64,000 bases of DNA from Poa pratensis (GCA_947311845.1 CAMZMU010000041.1:132963505-133027504); one strand, 5' to 3'; shown: positions 1-13,005, counted from the first letter of the stretch. Made by a program: numbers and translations. The notes: generated by a model not told the origin, from the sequence alone.

Positions 1-600
1 TGGAATTTCTGGAAAAATAATAAAAAGACAGAAAATTGTTTAAATTTCTAAAATCCATAACTTTTCAAATCCTTGTCCAAAAATTACAAATAAGATACCA
101 AAATGTTCAGAAAAGTAAAGCCTGTCTCTTGGTATAACTCACACATCCAAATAAATTAGTTTATTTGATGTTTTATTAAAATAAGGTAAATGGCAGAGAA
201 GAAAATGATTTTATAAAATCCATAACTTCAAAAATAATGATCCAAAAATTAAGTTTGAACTATCAAAATGTTCAGCACTTAATATACTTCAAGTTTCACC
301 ACTTTTCCATACCTAGATAATTAGTTTTATTGCTGTTTAAAATCATTTAAGAAAAGGACAGTTTTAAAATGGTTTTTGATAAATGCAATAACTTTTTATT
401 GGATTGTCAGAAAAATGTGTTTAATATATCAAAACGCTCAGAAAATTATAAACTGTCCAGTAACCTCATTTGCATGCATATTTAAACACAATTACAGTAC
501 TGTACTTTTAGGAATTAGGGAAAACCTTAAGTCAAATATGGGGCTTTATTTTCTCTCTTGTCGAAATAATTATTTTGCGCCCCATTTAAATTGCTAGGTT
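1..600. repeat. AT-rich degenerate tandem repeats
   Basis: No gene is visible. Three diverged copies of a segment about 165 bp long can be seen, each holding a variant of 'aatccataactt...ccaaaaatta...atcaaaatgttcag', near 50, 215 and 378. Such repeats are common in the untranslated ends of grass LTR retrotransposons, so this is probably internal 3' sequence of the element whose LTR ends at 2428. The family was not identified. Confidence 0.4.
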
Positions 601-699
601 TATTATAGTAATTTCAGTGCATTAAAATGGCATGCCATCATGTGTTTGTGCATTGCATTTGTTATGCATGTGTGGTTATTGATTGTGGCCTTCCGGTGT

Positions 700-2428
700 T
701 TTATGCATCTATAGATCAAGCAGTCGGGGTCCCACCGCAATACCCCGACGAACCGTACTACCAGCCCGTTGAGCAAGGCAAGCGTAATCCCCCCCTCTGA
801 GCATGTCTCCTCCTATGTTTCCCGCAAATATTTTCTCCACTATAATATTGCATGCGATTCTAAATGTCAATTTGGCTAGATTAGAGTATCCTATTAGTTG
901 CATTACGTTCCCGATACCATTACCTGTTTCCCTCCTAATATCCATAGGACTGTATTGTTGGCCTGAGTTGCGTAACTATGTTATGAATATGCTTAGCCAT
1001 GCTTAGTTAAATGCTTAAGTCGTCCGGTGGATATTTCATTGTTGGAACTGTTGAGGGAATGTCCGGATAATGGTGGAGAAATGGGGATACCGATATATAA
1101 ACATGCTTAAAGGCGGGGATGAGAGGCTACTGTGGTTGTGGTGCCTTGTCTTGTTCTCGCCGCCTAGGTGCAAGTTCTTTACCTCTTGAATCAAGACCGA
1201 GCGTGCAACCATGCGTGAGGCCTATGCAGTAGCAGGAACCCTCATCGACTAAATAACTTGGGCGGGGCTAGCCAGGGTCCTCTAGTTCGGGCTTCCATTT
1301 GCGTGTGCGTGAAGATGGTGGCCAAGACTGGTATGAGGATGGTGGTGTCTAGGAAAATGAGTGGCCACGGGGCAGGGTGTTGGAGGCACTGAACCTGTCC
1401 CGTCCTCACTGATGATCCTGGGTTAGTCTCAAGCGAGGGAGAAGTGGGAACCGCTCCCACTCAGCCAGCTCTCCCCGGAAGAGAGCTAAAAGCTAGGCAA
1501 TGAGCCAGACGGTACGCGTGGCAAACATTGTATACCCCTGCAGGGTTAAATCTTTTCGAAAAGCCGTGTCCGCGGTTATGGACGACTTGGGAACGGACGA
1601 TAAGACCATAGAGAACTTGAACGGAATGATTAAAACCTGAGTACTAAAGGTACTACCAAGAATGCAAGGTTGACTTCCTCGAGGGTGATTCAGGGAGGTG
1701 CCTTGGTAGACAGGTGAAGTGATTGATGGTGGTTGTCGAGGAAGGAGATCAAAAGAGAAGAGTTTACTTCTTATCCCCTTTTGAAAATGTTCTGATTAGT
1801 CGATGCCAGGTGTCTTTTATAAAGAAAACTAGCTTTATGCAAAACAGCCATAAAACCTTTGAAAGCCAATCATTGAGCTTGTAGCTCTAGTAATCTTGCA
1901 GAGTTCGTCGAACTCAACGTTGCTTTCTTGATTTTCAGTGGAGGACTTCACCAACACGGAAGGTGGGTTCTATGTGGACGTCGACGAGTAGTCTGGGGTT
2001 CCCAGGTGGCAGCTTGGGACATCCCAGAACAGCTGGCGCTGAAATGTTATTTATAGGCCTCTTAGGGCATAATCTGGATCTTGTTGTTTAGAACAACTTA
2101 ATTCGCTTCCGCATGATGTACTGTTGGGTCTGTGACCTCTGGTTGTAATATTAGCTATCTTTCTCTATTATAAGAGTTAAATTATACTGCTTTGAGTCGT
2201 AGAGTCTGTGATATGCCAGTTGTTCCACAAGTCTTGATCTCTCTATTATACATTGAGGGTTGTGCCTGCGTTAGGGCATCAATCGGGGTGTTGCGTTGCC
2301 GATGATCCATTCCGAGCAACGCCTGCCAAAGGTTTTGGCCGGGGAGTGGTAAACCCGTAACCTCCGGTTGTATAGCCTAACCGGTGACACACAGCATATT
2401 TGTATAGTTAAGCGGTCGGGGCGCTACA
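700..2428 (+). mobile_element. LTR-like sequence, right end at 2428 (family unassigned)
   Basis: No convincing gene is present; the short ORFs here lack recognisable domains. The stretch ends in '...GGGGCGCTACA' at 2428. On the minus strand this reads TGTAGCGCCCCG, the usual form of a Gypsy LTR terminus. Position 2429 onward (AGGAAGCCCTCG) is homologous to the inside of the A-family LTR at about 26408, so this LTR was inserted into the A LTR. The expected target duplication (AGGAA) was not found next to a TG upstream, so the left border is unknown or outside the window; the start given is nominal. Confidence 0.45.
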
Positions 2429-2613
2429 AGGAAGCCCTCGTGAGGGAAAATGCCTCATGAGGCTCACCAGGCCGCGAAGTAAACCCTCGTGAGGGCAAAT
2501 CCCTCACGAGGCTCATCAGGATGGGCGCCTGGTCCTTAGCAGAAACTGCTCGGTAGAGTGTCGAGGGCTGTGGAACGCCGGCCCATGGTAACCTGGTTTC
2601 CACTGGGCTGACA
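2429..2613 (-). repeat. Truncated left (3') LTR of element A
   Basis: This ends in '...CCACTGGGCTGACA' at 2613 (TGTCAGCC on the minus strand), matching the outer end of the right LTR (TGTCGGCC at 26494). Both share CCCTCGTGAGGG-type internal repeats and the phrase 'ggcgcctggtcctt'. The left part is missing because another LTR was inserted at 2428/2429. The adjoining 'gtagcccccggg' (2614 on) is the purine-rich minus-strand stretch expected next to a 3' LTR. Confidence 0.7.
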
Positions 2614-2911
2614 GTAGCCCCCGGGCCCGCGATGGGCACGCTGGAGTTTCGTGAACGCAGGCGAATCGTCATGGGCCCAAAGAAGCCTGCCGGGACCGAG
2701 ACACGTGGAGAGCTGCGGCTGCCCACGAAGCCACAATCTCCTCGGCGGTAACGGGCGTCGTGGCGGGGCCCACCACGTCCTGGTAACGGCTCGACGAGCC
2801 GATAAAAGCGGAGTGCTCGGCGTAGGGCTACTATGGCTCCATTCATTCCGCTTTCGCTTCCATCTTCCCAGAGCAGAACTCCCCGAGCTTTTCCCTAGCT
2901 GTCCCATTGCA

Positions 2912-5900
2912 ATAGCGCCCAAGAAGGCCGCTGGCTCCAGGAAGGGCAAGGAGGTGGTGCAGGCGAGCGAGCCTGCCGCGATGCGGCAAGACGGTGACCT
3001 CAAGCCGCCCTGTCCGGCTTCCGCATCGCCACAGAGGCACAGCTGGGCAAGATTCACCACATGGTGGGCTCCGCGAGCAACGAGCACGACGCCACGATGC
3101 TCAAGCCGGCGAGCAACCCCTCCGGCAGCCTTTATCCCGTCTTCCTGCACACCCTCTTCACCGGGCTCATCCCCCTTTCTCCGACTTCTTCCTGGCGGTG
3201 CTGCAGCATTACCAGATCCAGATTCTCCACCTTCATCCCAACTCCATCCTCATCCTCTCCATCTTCGCCTATCTCTGCGAAGCGTACATCGGGATTAGTC
3301 CCTCGGTGGCTCTCTTCCGGAGTTTCTATGCGCTTCGCTTCACGGCGAACAACGAGCGGACGGGGTGCGTCTCCTTCCGCATCACCGACAGCATGGCCGG
3401 CATCTACATCCCCATCGCATGGGCCTACGAGAACCCGGTGACCAACGTGACGAAGAAGGTGGAGGACTTCCACAAGCGGTGGCTCCTGGTGGACTTCGGA
3501 CGCCGAAGTCCCTTCTTCAAGATGCCTGATGCGCCCCGACGAGGAGGCCGTGTTGGTCACATGCGGCTCTCGTGGACGACATGCTCGGCCCCATGGTGGA
3601 TCGTCTGTATGATCTGCGCGCGGCCGGCCTCACCGGGAAGATGGTGGCCCGGGACTTCGTGAGGCGCCGCATCGCTCCGCTCCAGAGGAACGCGGACCCG
3701 ATGTGGCTGTACGTCGGCCCGAAGGACAAGATGCGCCTGCATCCTACCGACTTCAAGACGGAGGAGTGCAGCGTCATCATGGAGAACCTCTTCGCCTCTC
3801 CGTCCATCCCCAAGACCGCTGACGCTGCACAGCCGCTCCGCAGGTTTGAGCTTGGGCCTCGCGTTTCCTTTGTAGAGGGAATGCCCAAGTTCGACCAGTG
3901 GGGCCTGGTGCCTGAGGGGCAAGTTGGGGCCCGAGAGAACCCAGAGCCAGCGTCGTAGACAGCGCCAGTCGACGACGAGGCAGAGACGACGGAGACGCGC
4001 GCAGAAAACGACGCAGGCGCTACCGATGCAACGGGAGGCCCAGTTCCTCAGCAAGGAATTTGGGCTCCTCGAGGGCGCACCGTCCGAGGCTGACGTCCAC
4101 GAGATCTCCTCCAGCAGCGGCGATCGGTACAAAGTCATCCCCTCGCGACGCGCCGTGAGGGAGGAGGGGAGCGATGATGAGTTGACCTCGTCGGGCCACT
4201 GTGAGCCCCGCTCCAAGGCGATCCACGACGTGAACGCCGGAGCTCAGGAGGAGGCGGAGGCCGGTGCCCAGGCTGGCCAGGACAAGCCCGCCGAGGTTCA
4301 GCAGCGTGCGGAGCCCAGTGCTCCGCTCGCACGGAAGAAAAGGTGGATCGACACCGTCGAGTAAGTCTTGCGGTTCCTCTCTCTTGGGTGTATTCTTGTA
4401 CGACCCTCTCGAGGAATTTTCTGACTGTTTCCTTCACCAGGCCTCTCGTAGTGAAGAAACGGCGGACGCTCCGGAAGATCGGAGAGGGCTCCAGCGCTGC
4501 AGCGGCGTCTGCAGCACCCACCGTCGAGGAGCCACTCGACGTGGCCGCATCTTCTCCTCCTCCTTGCGGGTGGATGCCGCGAGGAGGAGAAACGGAGGCG
4601 ACAGCTTCGTCGCCTGCGCGGCCTATCGCCTCCCCTGTGCGGCAGGAGAGGGCGGCGGAAGAGACGGTGGAGGAGGCCACAGTGCCTACGCCGAAGAAGG
4701 CGGCGGAAGAAGCGGCGGGGAAGGCCGCAACGTCGGCAGAGGAGCGTGCCGACGCCGAGACAGAGGGGTCCACCACGCAGCCGCCCCCGCCTGCCGCGGA
4801 CCCTGAGGCGACAACGGCAGCCCCCGAGGCCATGGCGGAACAAACAGGTCCTGCTCCTGGCGAGCAGGAGGACATGCTCCTCGGGCAGAAGGACGCCGAG
4901 GCCCCTGTCGGGGACACCGCGAGCCCCCGAGAGGCCCCTAGCGCGGAACAAGGAGAGGGCTCTCACCAGAGGCCCCAGGCGCAACCCGAGCCTGTCGCGA
5001 GCCCGCAGCGCCGTGTTCCAGAGTCTTCGACACGCATCGAGACCTCCGGGCCCTGCAGTGACGACCATGCTTTAGTTGTGCATGGCCGACGCGAAGGTGC
5101 AGTGGGCCGCAACTCCGTTTTCCGCCTGGCGAGGGAGGCGCTCGACGAGCTCGAGGCCCAGCACACCGAGGAAGAGCTGGCCGTGGCGGAGGAGCGCGCA
5201 GACCTGGCGCGAGCTTGGAACCACCTCCACGAGACAGTGGAGCGCTGCCGTCGGGAGGATAGGGCAGCCCAGGCGCGACATGAGGAGGCGCAATGCTTCG
5301 CGGACTCAATGCATGCCAGCGTCATCCGCGAGGCAGAAGAGACGCTTGCGGAGCTTCGAGCCAAGCGCGAGGACCTCGAGGTGGAGACCGTGGCCAAGCA
5401 CCAGGAGCTCGCGGCCCGTGAGGCGGTGATCACCACCAAGCAACAGGAGCTCGTGGCCCGCGAGGCGAAGATCGTCGCGGACTCCGAGGTCTTGAGGCAG
5501 GGCCTGGAAAAGTTCCGCCAGGAGCTGAACGCCCACGACCAGCTGCTAGGGCAGTGCGAGGAAGAGCTTCTCTCCGCGAGGTCGAGGTGCGCAAACACGA
5601 GGAGCAGGTGGACCAGGTCGAGAGGGACCAGTTTACTCGGCAGGAGAGCCTGGAGGCTCGTGAGGGCAAGGTGGCCCAGGACAAGGCCCTCTTCCAGAAA
5701 CGCCTCCTGAGGACCAACGAGAGCCTCCACGCGAAGGAGGAGAAGATGAAGGAGGAGTCGGCGACAAGGGAAAAACTCTTCAGCGACAACTGCTCCAAGG
5801 AATTCTCGCGAAAGGCCAAGATGCAGGAGGAGCGCTTCACGAAGAAGCGCGACGAGCTCAACGCCCGCATCAGGGAGCTCAAGCGGGAGAACAAGCGGTT

Positions 5901-6494
5901 CGCCCCCCGCCTCCAGGACCTTGCTTCTCTGACGCAGGACATGACGGAAATGCAGCAGCAGGTGGCGCCCGTGGTGGAGCTTGTGGAGGAGGCCAGGGAT
6001 AGTGCGCAGGCTGCGTGAGTATTACACGCCAGCAAGAGCACATGTTCCGCTCTCTGGTGGCCCACGCGCGGACTATCGCGGACCGCCTAGGAGCCTAGGC
6101 CCCCGTGCTCTCTGTCGAGGGGAACGACGCCGCCACGTACCTCGGCTTCTTTGAGCAGCTCCTCACCAGCCTTGAAGAGGTCGTGACCAGCCTCGACGAC
6201 CTGGTCGACACGGAGAGCCGCGAGCTTCTCGGCGTCGCAGTCGGTCGCGTCTTCTCCAACCTCGCGAATCTCTAGCCAGACTTCAACTTCGCTACTGTGA
6301 CGGAGCCCCTGGAGGAGATGCGCGCCGCGGCAATGACCGGCTTGGTGTGGGAGGAGGTGGAGAAGTACGTCCAGCGCTTCAAGAGGGTCGAGGTCGAGGA
6401 AGACCCGACCCAGGAAGGCGACCGCGACGCATCCACTGAGGAGGAAGGCGACGATGCTGCCGACGGCGAGGACAGCGACAGCACTACTCCCTGA
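2912..6494 (+). pseudogene. Antisense extra ORF of element A (PF04195-type 'putative gypsy type transposon' protein), decayed
   Basis: Read in pieces across three frames, this encodes the PF04195-like region (about 3060-3560). Its landmarks are the LHPNSIL and FAYLCEAYIGI stretches, FKMP near 3520 and a WLYVG stretch at about 3705. A low-complexity Ala/Glu region (4440-5060) and a long Glu/Arg coiled coil (5100-6010) follow, ending with an acidic tail at 6494. The expected start reads ATA GCG CCC AAG (2912) instead of ATG. Frameshifts lie near 2994, 3175, 3560, 3950 and 5570, and in-frame stops near 6100 and 6275. A clean intron fits at about 4361-4440 (GTAAGT...CCAG). It is transcribed opposite to gag-pol, as in RIRE2/Grande-like elements. 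Its function is not established; the coiled coil suggests protein-protein contacts (inference). Confidence 0.7.
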
Positions 6495-7235
6495 GCGATT
6501 CCTGAAGCAAGACGTGCCTGGCGCACTAGTTATCTTAGTACTTGTTATTTTCCCTTTGTAAAGACTTGTAAGAAACACCTTTATTTGAATGCAAGTCTAA
6601 GCGCCCCTCGGGAGGCCTTTTATCTCTTCCTCATGTCTTTTTCGCTCTACGTCGTTAGGACCCTACTTTCAGCGCAATAGCACCGCCGCTTCGGTATGCC
6701 GGAGTCAGGGCTCGATAAGGCCGGGGGTGCTTAAGGCTTAGAGAGGTAAGGGCTCTCGAGGCACGATGCTCAGGAGCCCCCCTTTGACGTGCAAGCAGCC
6801 CATGGGGCGTAGGAGAGAAAAGGAGGCTCGAGGGGCGGCAAAAACGGCGAGAGAGGGAGAGAAACTCATGAGGCGTAAGCTCTGGACTTAGCTTTGCGAG
6901 ACGTTTGCCTCATAGAGGGCGTCGCATTCCCTGGTGGGGAGGTTTTCCTCTCGAGGTTGCGTGTTGCCTGCTGAGGCGTTTTCCCTCTTGAGACCGCGTG
7001 AGGCTGGTCTGGAGCCCCGCAGCCTTGTAGGGCGTCGTCTTCCCTGCGTTGGACAGAGAGGCATACCCACAAGCAATGCAAGGTTGTACAACCCATGCGC
7101 GCTCATAGGTTTCCTCATGTGTGCCTCACGAGGAGAGTAAGCACCAATGTCCTTGGTGAGGTGACGTGCACGGGAGCAGCCCCATGAGTCAGAGCTCTTT
7201 GGTAAGGTGACAGTCGTGGGCGGAGAAACCACGAG
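6495..7235. other. Untranslated spacer between antisense ORF and pol of element A
   Basis: This is where the antisense ORF (plus) and pol (minus) converge. A possible 3' end for the antisense transcript lies at about 6540-6600 ('ttgtaaagacttgtaag...ttatttgaatgc'). No gene or repeat array is seen in the rest, only GC-rich text with CTCGAGG and CTCACGAGG words like those in the A LTR. Confidence 0.45.
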
Positions 7236-10200
7236 TCAGAGCTCGGATCCTTTGGGTTTGGCGGTGCTGCTGGTATGTTCCCGAGGCACATACACCGTGC
7301 TCAGCCCCCGCTCGCGAGGTGCGCATGGGGAAAAATGTGAGCGCGAATGGGCGTAAGAGCTTACCATGTCAATATTACATAACGGCGCGGAGGCGCAAAG
7401 GTTCATGCTGAACCAAAATTGTTCATTACACTTGGCGTGGCCAAGATAAAGTCCGCCATGACTGGGCATGGGGTTCCACACGGAGTGGCTGAGGCTTCTC
7501 GCGGCCCGTGGCGACGCGTTGTAGAGAGAGCTCTGTGGAGATGGCCCTCGTGGAGGGAGAAGCTTTGTGAAGCTGGGAGGTGAAGGTGCATGCTTCCCTC
7601 TTGAGACAAAAAATGCCTGCCGCGACGTGATCACGGGTAGAACTTGCGCAGGTGTTTGATGTCCGGGCCTGGCGATGTGCGCAACCCTGTAGGGGCCTTC
7701 CCACATGGGTGAGAGCTTGTGGAGGCCTTCCCAGGAGAGTATCCTCCTCAGGACGAGGTCGCCTGTCTCGAGGGTGCGCGGGCGTATGTGGCGGCTGTGG
7801 TAGCGGCGTAGATCTTGCTGGTACTTTGCCGCCCGGAGGGCAGCACGGCGACGTAGTCCATCGAGCAGCAGCAGGTGGTCGTTGTGGAGCTCTTGTTGGT
7901 CGTCCTCGTTGAAAGCAAGGACCCGTGGGGACCCATGCTTGATCTCGGTGGGGAGGACTGCTTCAGCGCCATAGACGAGGGCGAACGGCGTCTCTCCAGT
8001 GGGCTTCGTGGCAGTTGTGCGGACGGACCAGAGCATAGACGGAAGTTCTTCAATCCAGTTCTTGCCGTGGCCCTTGAGCCGGTTGAAGCTTTTCGTCTTG
8101 AGGCCCTTGAGCACTTCGGCGTTTGCTCGCTCGGCCTGCCCATTGCTTCGTGGGTGGGCTACCGAGGCGAAACAGAGCCGGATGCCAAGGCTTTCGCAGT
8201 AGGCCCTGAAGATGCCGCTGGTGAATTGTGAGCCGTTGTCGGTGATGATGCGATTGGGTACACTGAAGCGACAGGCCAGGCTTCTGATGAACTTCACTGC
8301 TGATATCGCCGGTATGCTGCGCACCGCTTCAACCTGCGCCCATTTGGTGAACTTGTCAATGGCGATGTAGAGGTAGCGGTAGCCCCCTGGAGCGTGGGAA
8401 GGGTCCCAGGATGTCTAGCCCCCAGACCGCGAAGGGCCGGGACAGTGGGATGGTTTGGAGCTCCAGTGCTGGCTGGTGGATCTGCTTGGTGTGGAATTGG
8501 CATGCTTCGCACGCTTGGACAATGGCAGTTGCATCCTGAAGCCCTGAGGGCCAGTAGAATCCACTCCTGAAGACCTTCGCCGCGAGGGTGCGTGAGGATG
8601 AATGATGGCCGCATTCTCCACTATGTATGTCTCTGATCTGCTGGCGGCCCTCTTCAGGGGGGACACATTTCAACGCGACTCCGTTCGGACGCTTGCGGTA
8701 CAGGTCTCCCTCGTGAAGGCAGTATGATTTGGCCTGTCGAGCAACTCTTTCTGCTTCTGCATCCTCTTCAGGGTGGACTCCGTCCCTGAGGTTCTCCTTG
8801 ATCTCGTCGATCCAACCCATCTCTTGGTGTGTCGTGGCTAACAGCAGGCGATCTCCCGAGGGCGGAGCACAGCTTGGTGCTCCAGAGGTTGATGCCAGTG
8901 GGAGCTCTTCGTCGATGTCCATGTCAGCTTCTTCTTGTGGCTGCTTCACCGATGCCTTGGTGAGCCTTTCCTCGAACACGCCTGCCTGCTGGGCCTCTCT
9001 CCACAATGCTCGCCTGGCGATGTCGTCTGCCTCCTGGTTCTCCTTTCGCGGGATGTGCCTGAGCTCCATCCCCATGAAGTGCTTCTCGAGCTTGCGGACC
9101 TCCTCGAGGTAGGCGGTCATGTGACCGTCTTTAGGCGTGTAGCTCTTATTGGAGAAATTGACGAGGAGCTGGGAGTTGCCCTTGATGAGTAGGTGCTTGA
9201 TGCCGAGGCGATGACGGCTCTGAGGCCGGCGAGGAGGCCTTCATATTCGGCGATGTTGTTGGAGACCTTGTCAGTCGTGAAGCACAGCTGGACGGCATAG
9301 AAGAGCTTGTCGCCTTTTGGTGAGGTTAGGACGACGCCAACCCCTGCGCTCTGGCATGCGAAAGCCCCATCGAAGTGCATGGTCTAGTGGCTTGGCGTTG
9401 TCTCTCCAGGCAGCGTGGCGTCTGCCTCTTAAGGCTCTTCCTGCTGCGTGTCGGTCCACTCGACGACGAAGTCTGCCAACGCCCTTCCTTTGATGACTCT
9501 GGTGGTGTCGAAGTGTAGGCCAAAGGGTTGCAGCTCGATGTTCCACCTTGCGACGCGATCAGTGGCGTTTGGGTTGCGCAGGATTTGCTCCAGAGGGAAA
9601 GATGTGACCACCGTGATGGGGTGGCCCTGGAAGTAGTGGCGCAGCTTCCGGGAGGCGATGAGGAGTGCGAGGAGGAGCTTCTGCTACATGGTGTATCGCT
9701 CACGAGCATCTCGCGGCACTGTGCTGACGAAGTAGACGGGATGCTCGACAAGCATTGTCGATGGAGGTGCAGCGCTGGGCTCTTCAAGGGCCTTGTCGAG
9801 GTTTTCTTGAGGCAAACCCTCGGCGAGGGTGCCTGCTGGTTGTGTGGGCTCGACCTGAGGCTTGGGGGCTGAAGAGGGTGTTTCTTCATCGGGAGGCTCT
9901 GGGCTTGCCGTGGCGGTGTTCTTCTTGGCGAAGACTGGCTCTTCCCTTTCCACCACCAGGACCGCGCTTGCCGTCTGTGGAGTGGCTGCTAAGTACAGCT
10001 TCAGACGCTCGCCGGGCCTGGGGGGGCGACCATGACGGGTGGGCTATAGCCAAGTACTTCTTCAGGTACTCGAATGCCTTGTCCACCTCTGGTGTCCACT
10101 TGAATGTGCCGGACCTTTTCATGATCTTGAAGAATGGCAGTGCCCTTTCGCCGAACTTGGAGATGAAGCGGCCGAGGCTCGCCATGCATCCCGCCAGTCG

Positions 10201-10931
10201 TTGCATGTACTTGAGGCGACGAGGTGGCTGCATTTCTTCTATAGCCTTGATCTTGTCTGGGTTTGCTTCTATGCCACGGTGGGACACTAGGAACCCGAGA
10301 AGTTTACCTGATGGTACCCCGAAGACGCACTTGGTGGGGTTCAGCTTGATGTTTACCTTGCGCAGGTTGGCAAAAGTCTCCCCGAGGTCCTCCAGAGGGT
10401 GCGCTCTTCGCGTGTTTTGACCACGATGTCGTCGACGTAGGCTTCTGCGTTTCTCCCCATCTGAACCCCCAAGGCCGTCCTCATGAGCCTCTGGAAGGTG
10501 GCGCCGGCGTTCTTTAGGACGAAAGGCATGCAGACGTACCAAAACACACCACAAGGGGTGAGAAATGCCGTCTTCTCCTCATCCTCCTTCACCATCTTGA
10601 TTTGGTGGTAGCCTGAGAAGGCATCTAGAAAACAGAGTAGATCGCAGCCGGTGGTGGAGTCCACGATTTGGTCAATTCTGGGCATGTGGTACGAGTCCTT
10701 GGGGCAGGCCTTGTTGAGGTCGGTGTAGTCGATGCAGAGCCTGCCGCCCCCGGTGTGCTTGGGGACGACCACCGGGTTGGAGAGCCACGAGGGGTGTGCA
10801 ACTTCTCGGATGATGCTTGCTTCTTTCAACTTCTCTACTTTCTTGATGATGAACTCTTGCTTCTCTGGCGTCTGGCGCCGTGCTTTCTGCTTCATGGGGC
10901 GTGCGTTTGGACACACGGCTAAGTGGTGCTA
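7236..10931 (-). pseudogene. First pol copy of element A: RT, RNase H, integrase (decayed)
   Basis: On the minus strand this holds reverse transcriptase (10916-9886) with the catalytic YVDDIVVK motif and the palm motif CFLDAFSGYHQIK. RNase H (9611-8700) follows, with the SNNIAEYEGLLAGLRA motif. Integrase (8680-7236) has the HHCC zinc region (H-S-G-E-C-G-H-H ... C-E-A-C), then WGLDILGPF, ITDNGSQFTS and NGQAERANAEVLKG, which carry the D, D and E residues. At least six frameshifts break the chain, one just after YVDD. The C-terminal integrase piece (8324 downward) is open for 362 codons but its reading past about 7500 does not look like protein. The copy stops abruptly at 10931 inside the linker before RT, where a foreign LTR fragment begins. 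From 8328 to 10931 it duplicates 11638-14242. Confidence 0.8.
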
Positions 10932-11637
10932 TAAATGCTCCTTCACCTACCTTTGGACAAGCAGCTCGCCCAGAATTGAAGGCACCATTAATGCAAGCTC
11001 AAGAAACATCTAGATCTCCCAATCCCTCCACCCAAACTCATTGATCTTTGGAGGATTGAAGGAGAAGGCTCGGAACTACTAGTTCACCAAAGTGTTCTTC
11101 ATTTCCCCCTCATTCACTTGAGGGATTCGAGGCTAGGGTTTCCTCTAGGAAAACCTAGTCATCTTGTTGTACTTACTTGCTTGTTACTTTTGTGTAGCAG
11201 GTGTTGTGGTGCTTGGGAGCCCCCAATCCTTTTGTGGGTTGAGCCTCAAGTTGTTGTAAGGGCTCCGGGTTCCGCCTTGAAGGATTCCGATAGTGGAAGG
11301 TGAACCAAGCTTTTGGGCAAGGTTCATCGGAGAATAGGGTGAGGCCATTTGTGGCGTTTGAGTTTGAAACTCAGACCCTCCAACGAGACGTACTCCCCTA
11401 AAAGGGAGGAACTTGGGAATACATCTTTGTCTCCGCGTGCTTCCCGTTCGGTTACTCCTTACTCGCTAGCTCTTCCTTGTATCGTGCTTAGTCTAGTGTT
11501 AACTTGTCATATAGATAAATTCAGCTTAGTTGCATATCTAGAGAATTTACCTTTGTGTCAAGCCTAAATTTGAAAAAGAGCTAAAAATTGAGTAGCACCT
11601 ATTCATCCCCCTCTAGGTGGCCAAACCGATCCTTTCA
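10932..11637 (+). mobile_element. Foreign LTR 3' fragment between two pol copies
   Basis: This 706-bp stretch is unrelated to the pol on either side. It ends in 'cctattcatccccctctagg...gatcctttca', the standard closing words of many Triticeae Copia-type LTRs, with the terminal CA exactly at 11637. The next base starts the second pol copy. No primer site follows, and no matching second LTR or target duplication is visible. It is therefore a fragment trapped at a rearrangement junction, or an LTR whose other boundary was lost. Confidence 0.5.
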
Positions 11638-13005
11638 CCGCTTCGACCTCCGCCCATTTGGTGAACTTGTCAATGGCGACGTAGAGGTAGCGGTAGCCCC
11701 CGCTGGAGTGCGGGAACGGTCCCAGGATGTCCAGCCCCCAGACAGCGAAGGGACAGGAGAGCGGGATGGTCTGGAGCCAAAGTACAGTCTGATGGACCTG
11801 CTTGGCATGAAATTGGCATGCCTCGCAAGCTTGAACAATGCTGGTTGCATCCTGAAGCACTGAGGACCAGTAAAATCCACTCCTGAAGACCTTCCCCGCG
11901 AGGGTGCGCCAGGATGAATGATGGCCGCATTCTCCACTGTGTATGTCTCTGATCAGCTGGCGGCCTTCTTCAGGGGGACACATTTCAATGTGACTCCATT
12001 TGGACGTTTGCGGTATAGGTCTCCCTCATGAAGGCAGTATGATTTGGCCTGTCGAGCAATTCTCTCTGCTTATGCATCCTCTTCAAGGAGGACTCCATCC
12101 CTGAGGTACTCCTTGATCTCGTCGATCCAACCCGTCTCCTGGTGCGTCATGGCTAATAACAGGCGATCTCCTGAGGGCGGACCGTAGCTTGGTGCTCCAG
12201 ATGTTGGTGCCAGTGGGAGCTCTTCGTCGGTGTCCATGTCAGCTGCTTCTTGTGGCTGCTTCACCGATGCCTTGGTGAGCCTTTCCTCGAACAAGCCTGC
12301 CTGCTGGGCCTCTCTCCGCGATGCTCGCCTGGCGATGTCGTCTGCCTCCTGGTTCTCCTTTCGTGGGATGTGCTTGAGCTCCATCCCCCTGAAGTGCTTC
12401 TCGAGCTTGCGAACCTCCTCGAGGTAAGCGGTCATGTGACCGTCTTTAGGCGTGTAGCTCTTGTTGGAGAAGTTGACGAGGAGCTGGGAGTCGCCCTTGA
12501 TGAGCAGGTGCTTGATGCCTAGGGCGATGGCGGCTCTGAGCCCGGCGAGGAGGCCATCATACTCGGCGATGTTGTTGGAGACCTTGTCAGTTGTGAAGCA
12601 CAACTGGACGGCGTAGAAGAGCTTGTCGCCTTTTGGTGAGGTTAGGACGACTCCAGCCCCTGCGCTCTGGCTTGCGAATGCCCCATCGAAGTACATGGTC
12701 CAATGATGCTGTGTTATCTCTCCAGGCGGCGTGGTTTCTGCCTCTCGAGGCTCCTCCGGTTGCGTGTCCGTCCATTCGGCGACGAAGTCTGCCAACACCC
12801 TTCCTTTTATGACTCTGGTAGTGTCAAAGCGCAGGCCAAAGGGTTGCAGCTCGATGTTCCACCCTGCGACGTGATCAGTGGCGTTTGGGTTGCGCAGGAT
12901 TTGCTCCAGAGGGAAACATGTGACCATCGTGATGGGGTGGCCCTGGAAGTAGTGGCGCAGCTTCTGGGAGACGATGAGGAGCACGAGGAGGAGCTTCTGC
13001 TGCAT
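11638..13005 (-). pseudogene. Second pol copy of element A: RNase H and N-terminal integrase
   Basis: RNase H lies in the frame 13005-12070. It carries YFDGAFA (first catalytic Asp), SNNIAEYDGLLAGLRA (Glu), KGDSQLLV (Asp) and ENQEADDIARRA. A stop at 12070 interrupts the linker. The integrase zinc domain follows (11983-11603: HSGECGHHSS ... CEACQFH), then WGLDILGPF with the first catalytic Asp, and FTKWAEVEAVKG just before the break at 11638. The integrase core D35E and C terminus are missing. It differs from the first copy by scattered substitutions, so the two copies are not a recent tandem duplication. Confidence 0.8.

Noticed and set aside
712..801. Short plus-strand reading with PDEPYYQPVEQGKRNP after a splice-like TATAG
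   Set aside because: Only 29 codons, no flanking exon could be built, and it lies within LTR-element sequence.
2424..3150. Long minus-strand ORFs over the start of the antisense ORF
   Set aside because: GC-rich shadow of the plus-strand protein; no domain.
4135..5730. Several 250-codon minus-strand frames
   Set aside because: Opposite-strand shadows of the Ala/Glu coiled coil, Leu/Arg/Ser-rich text.
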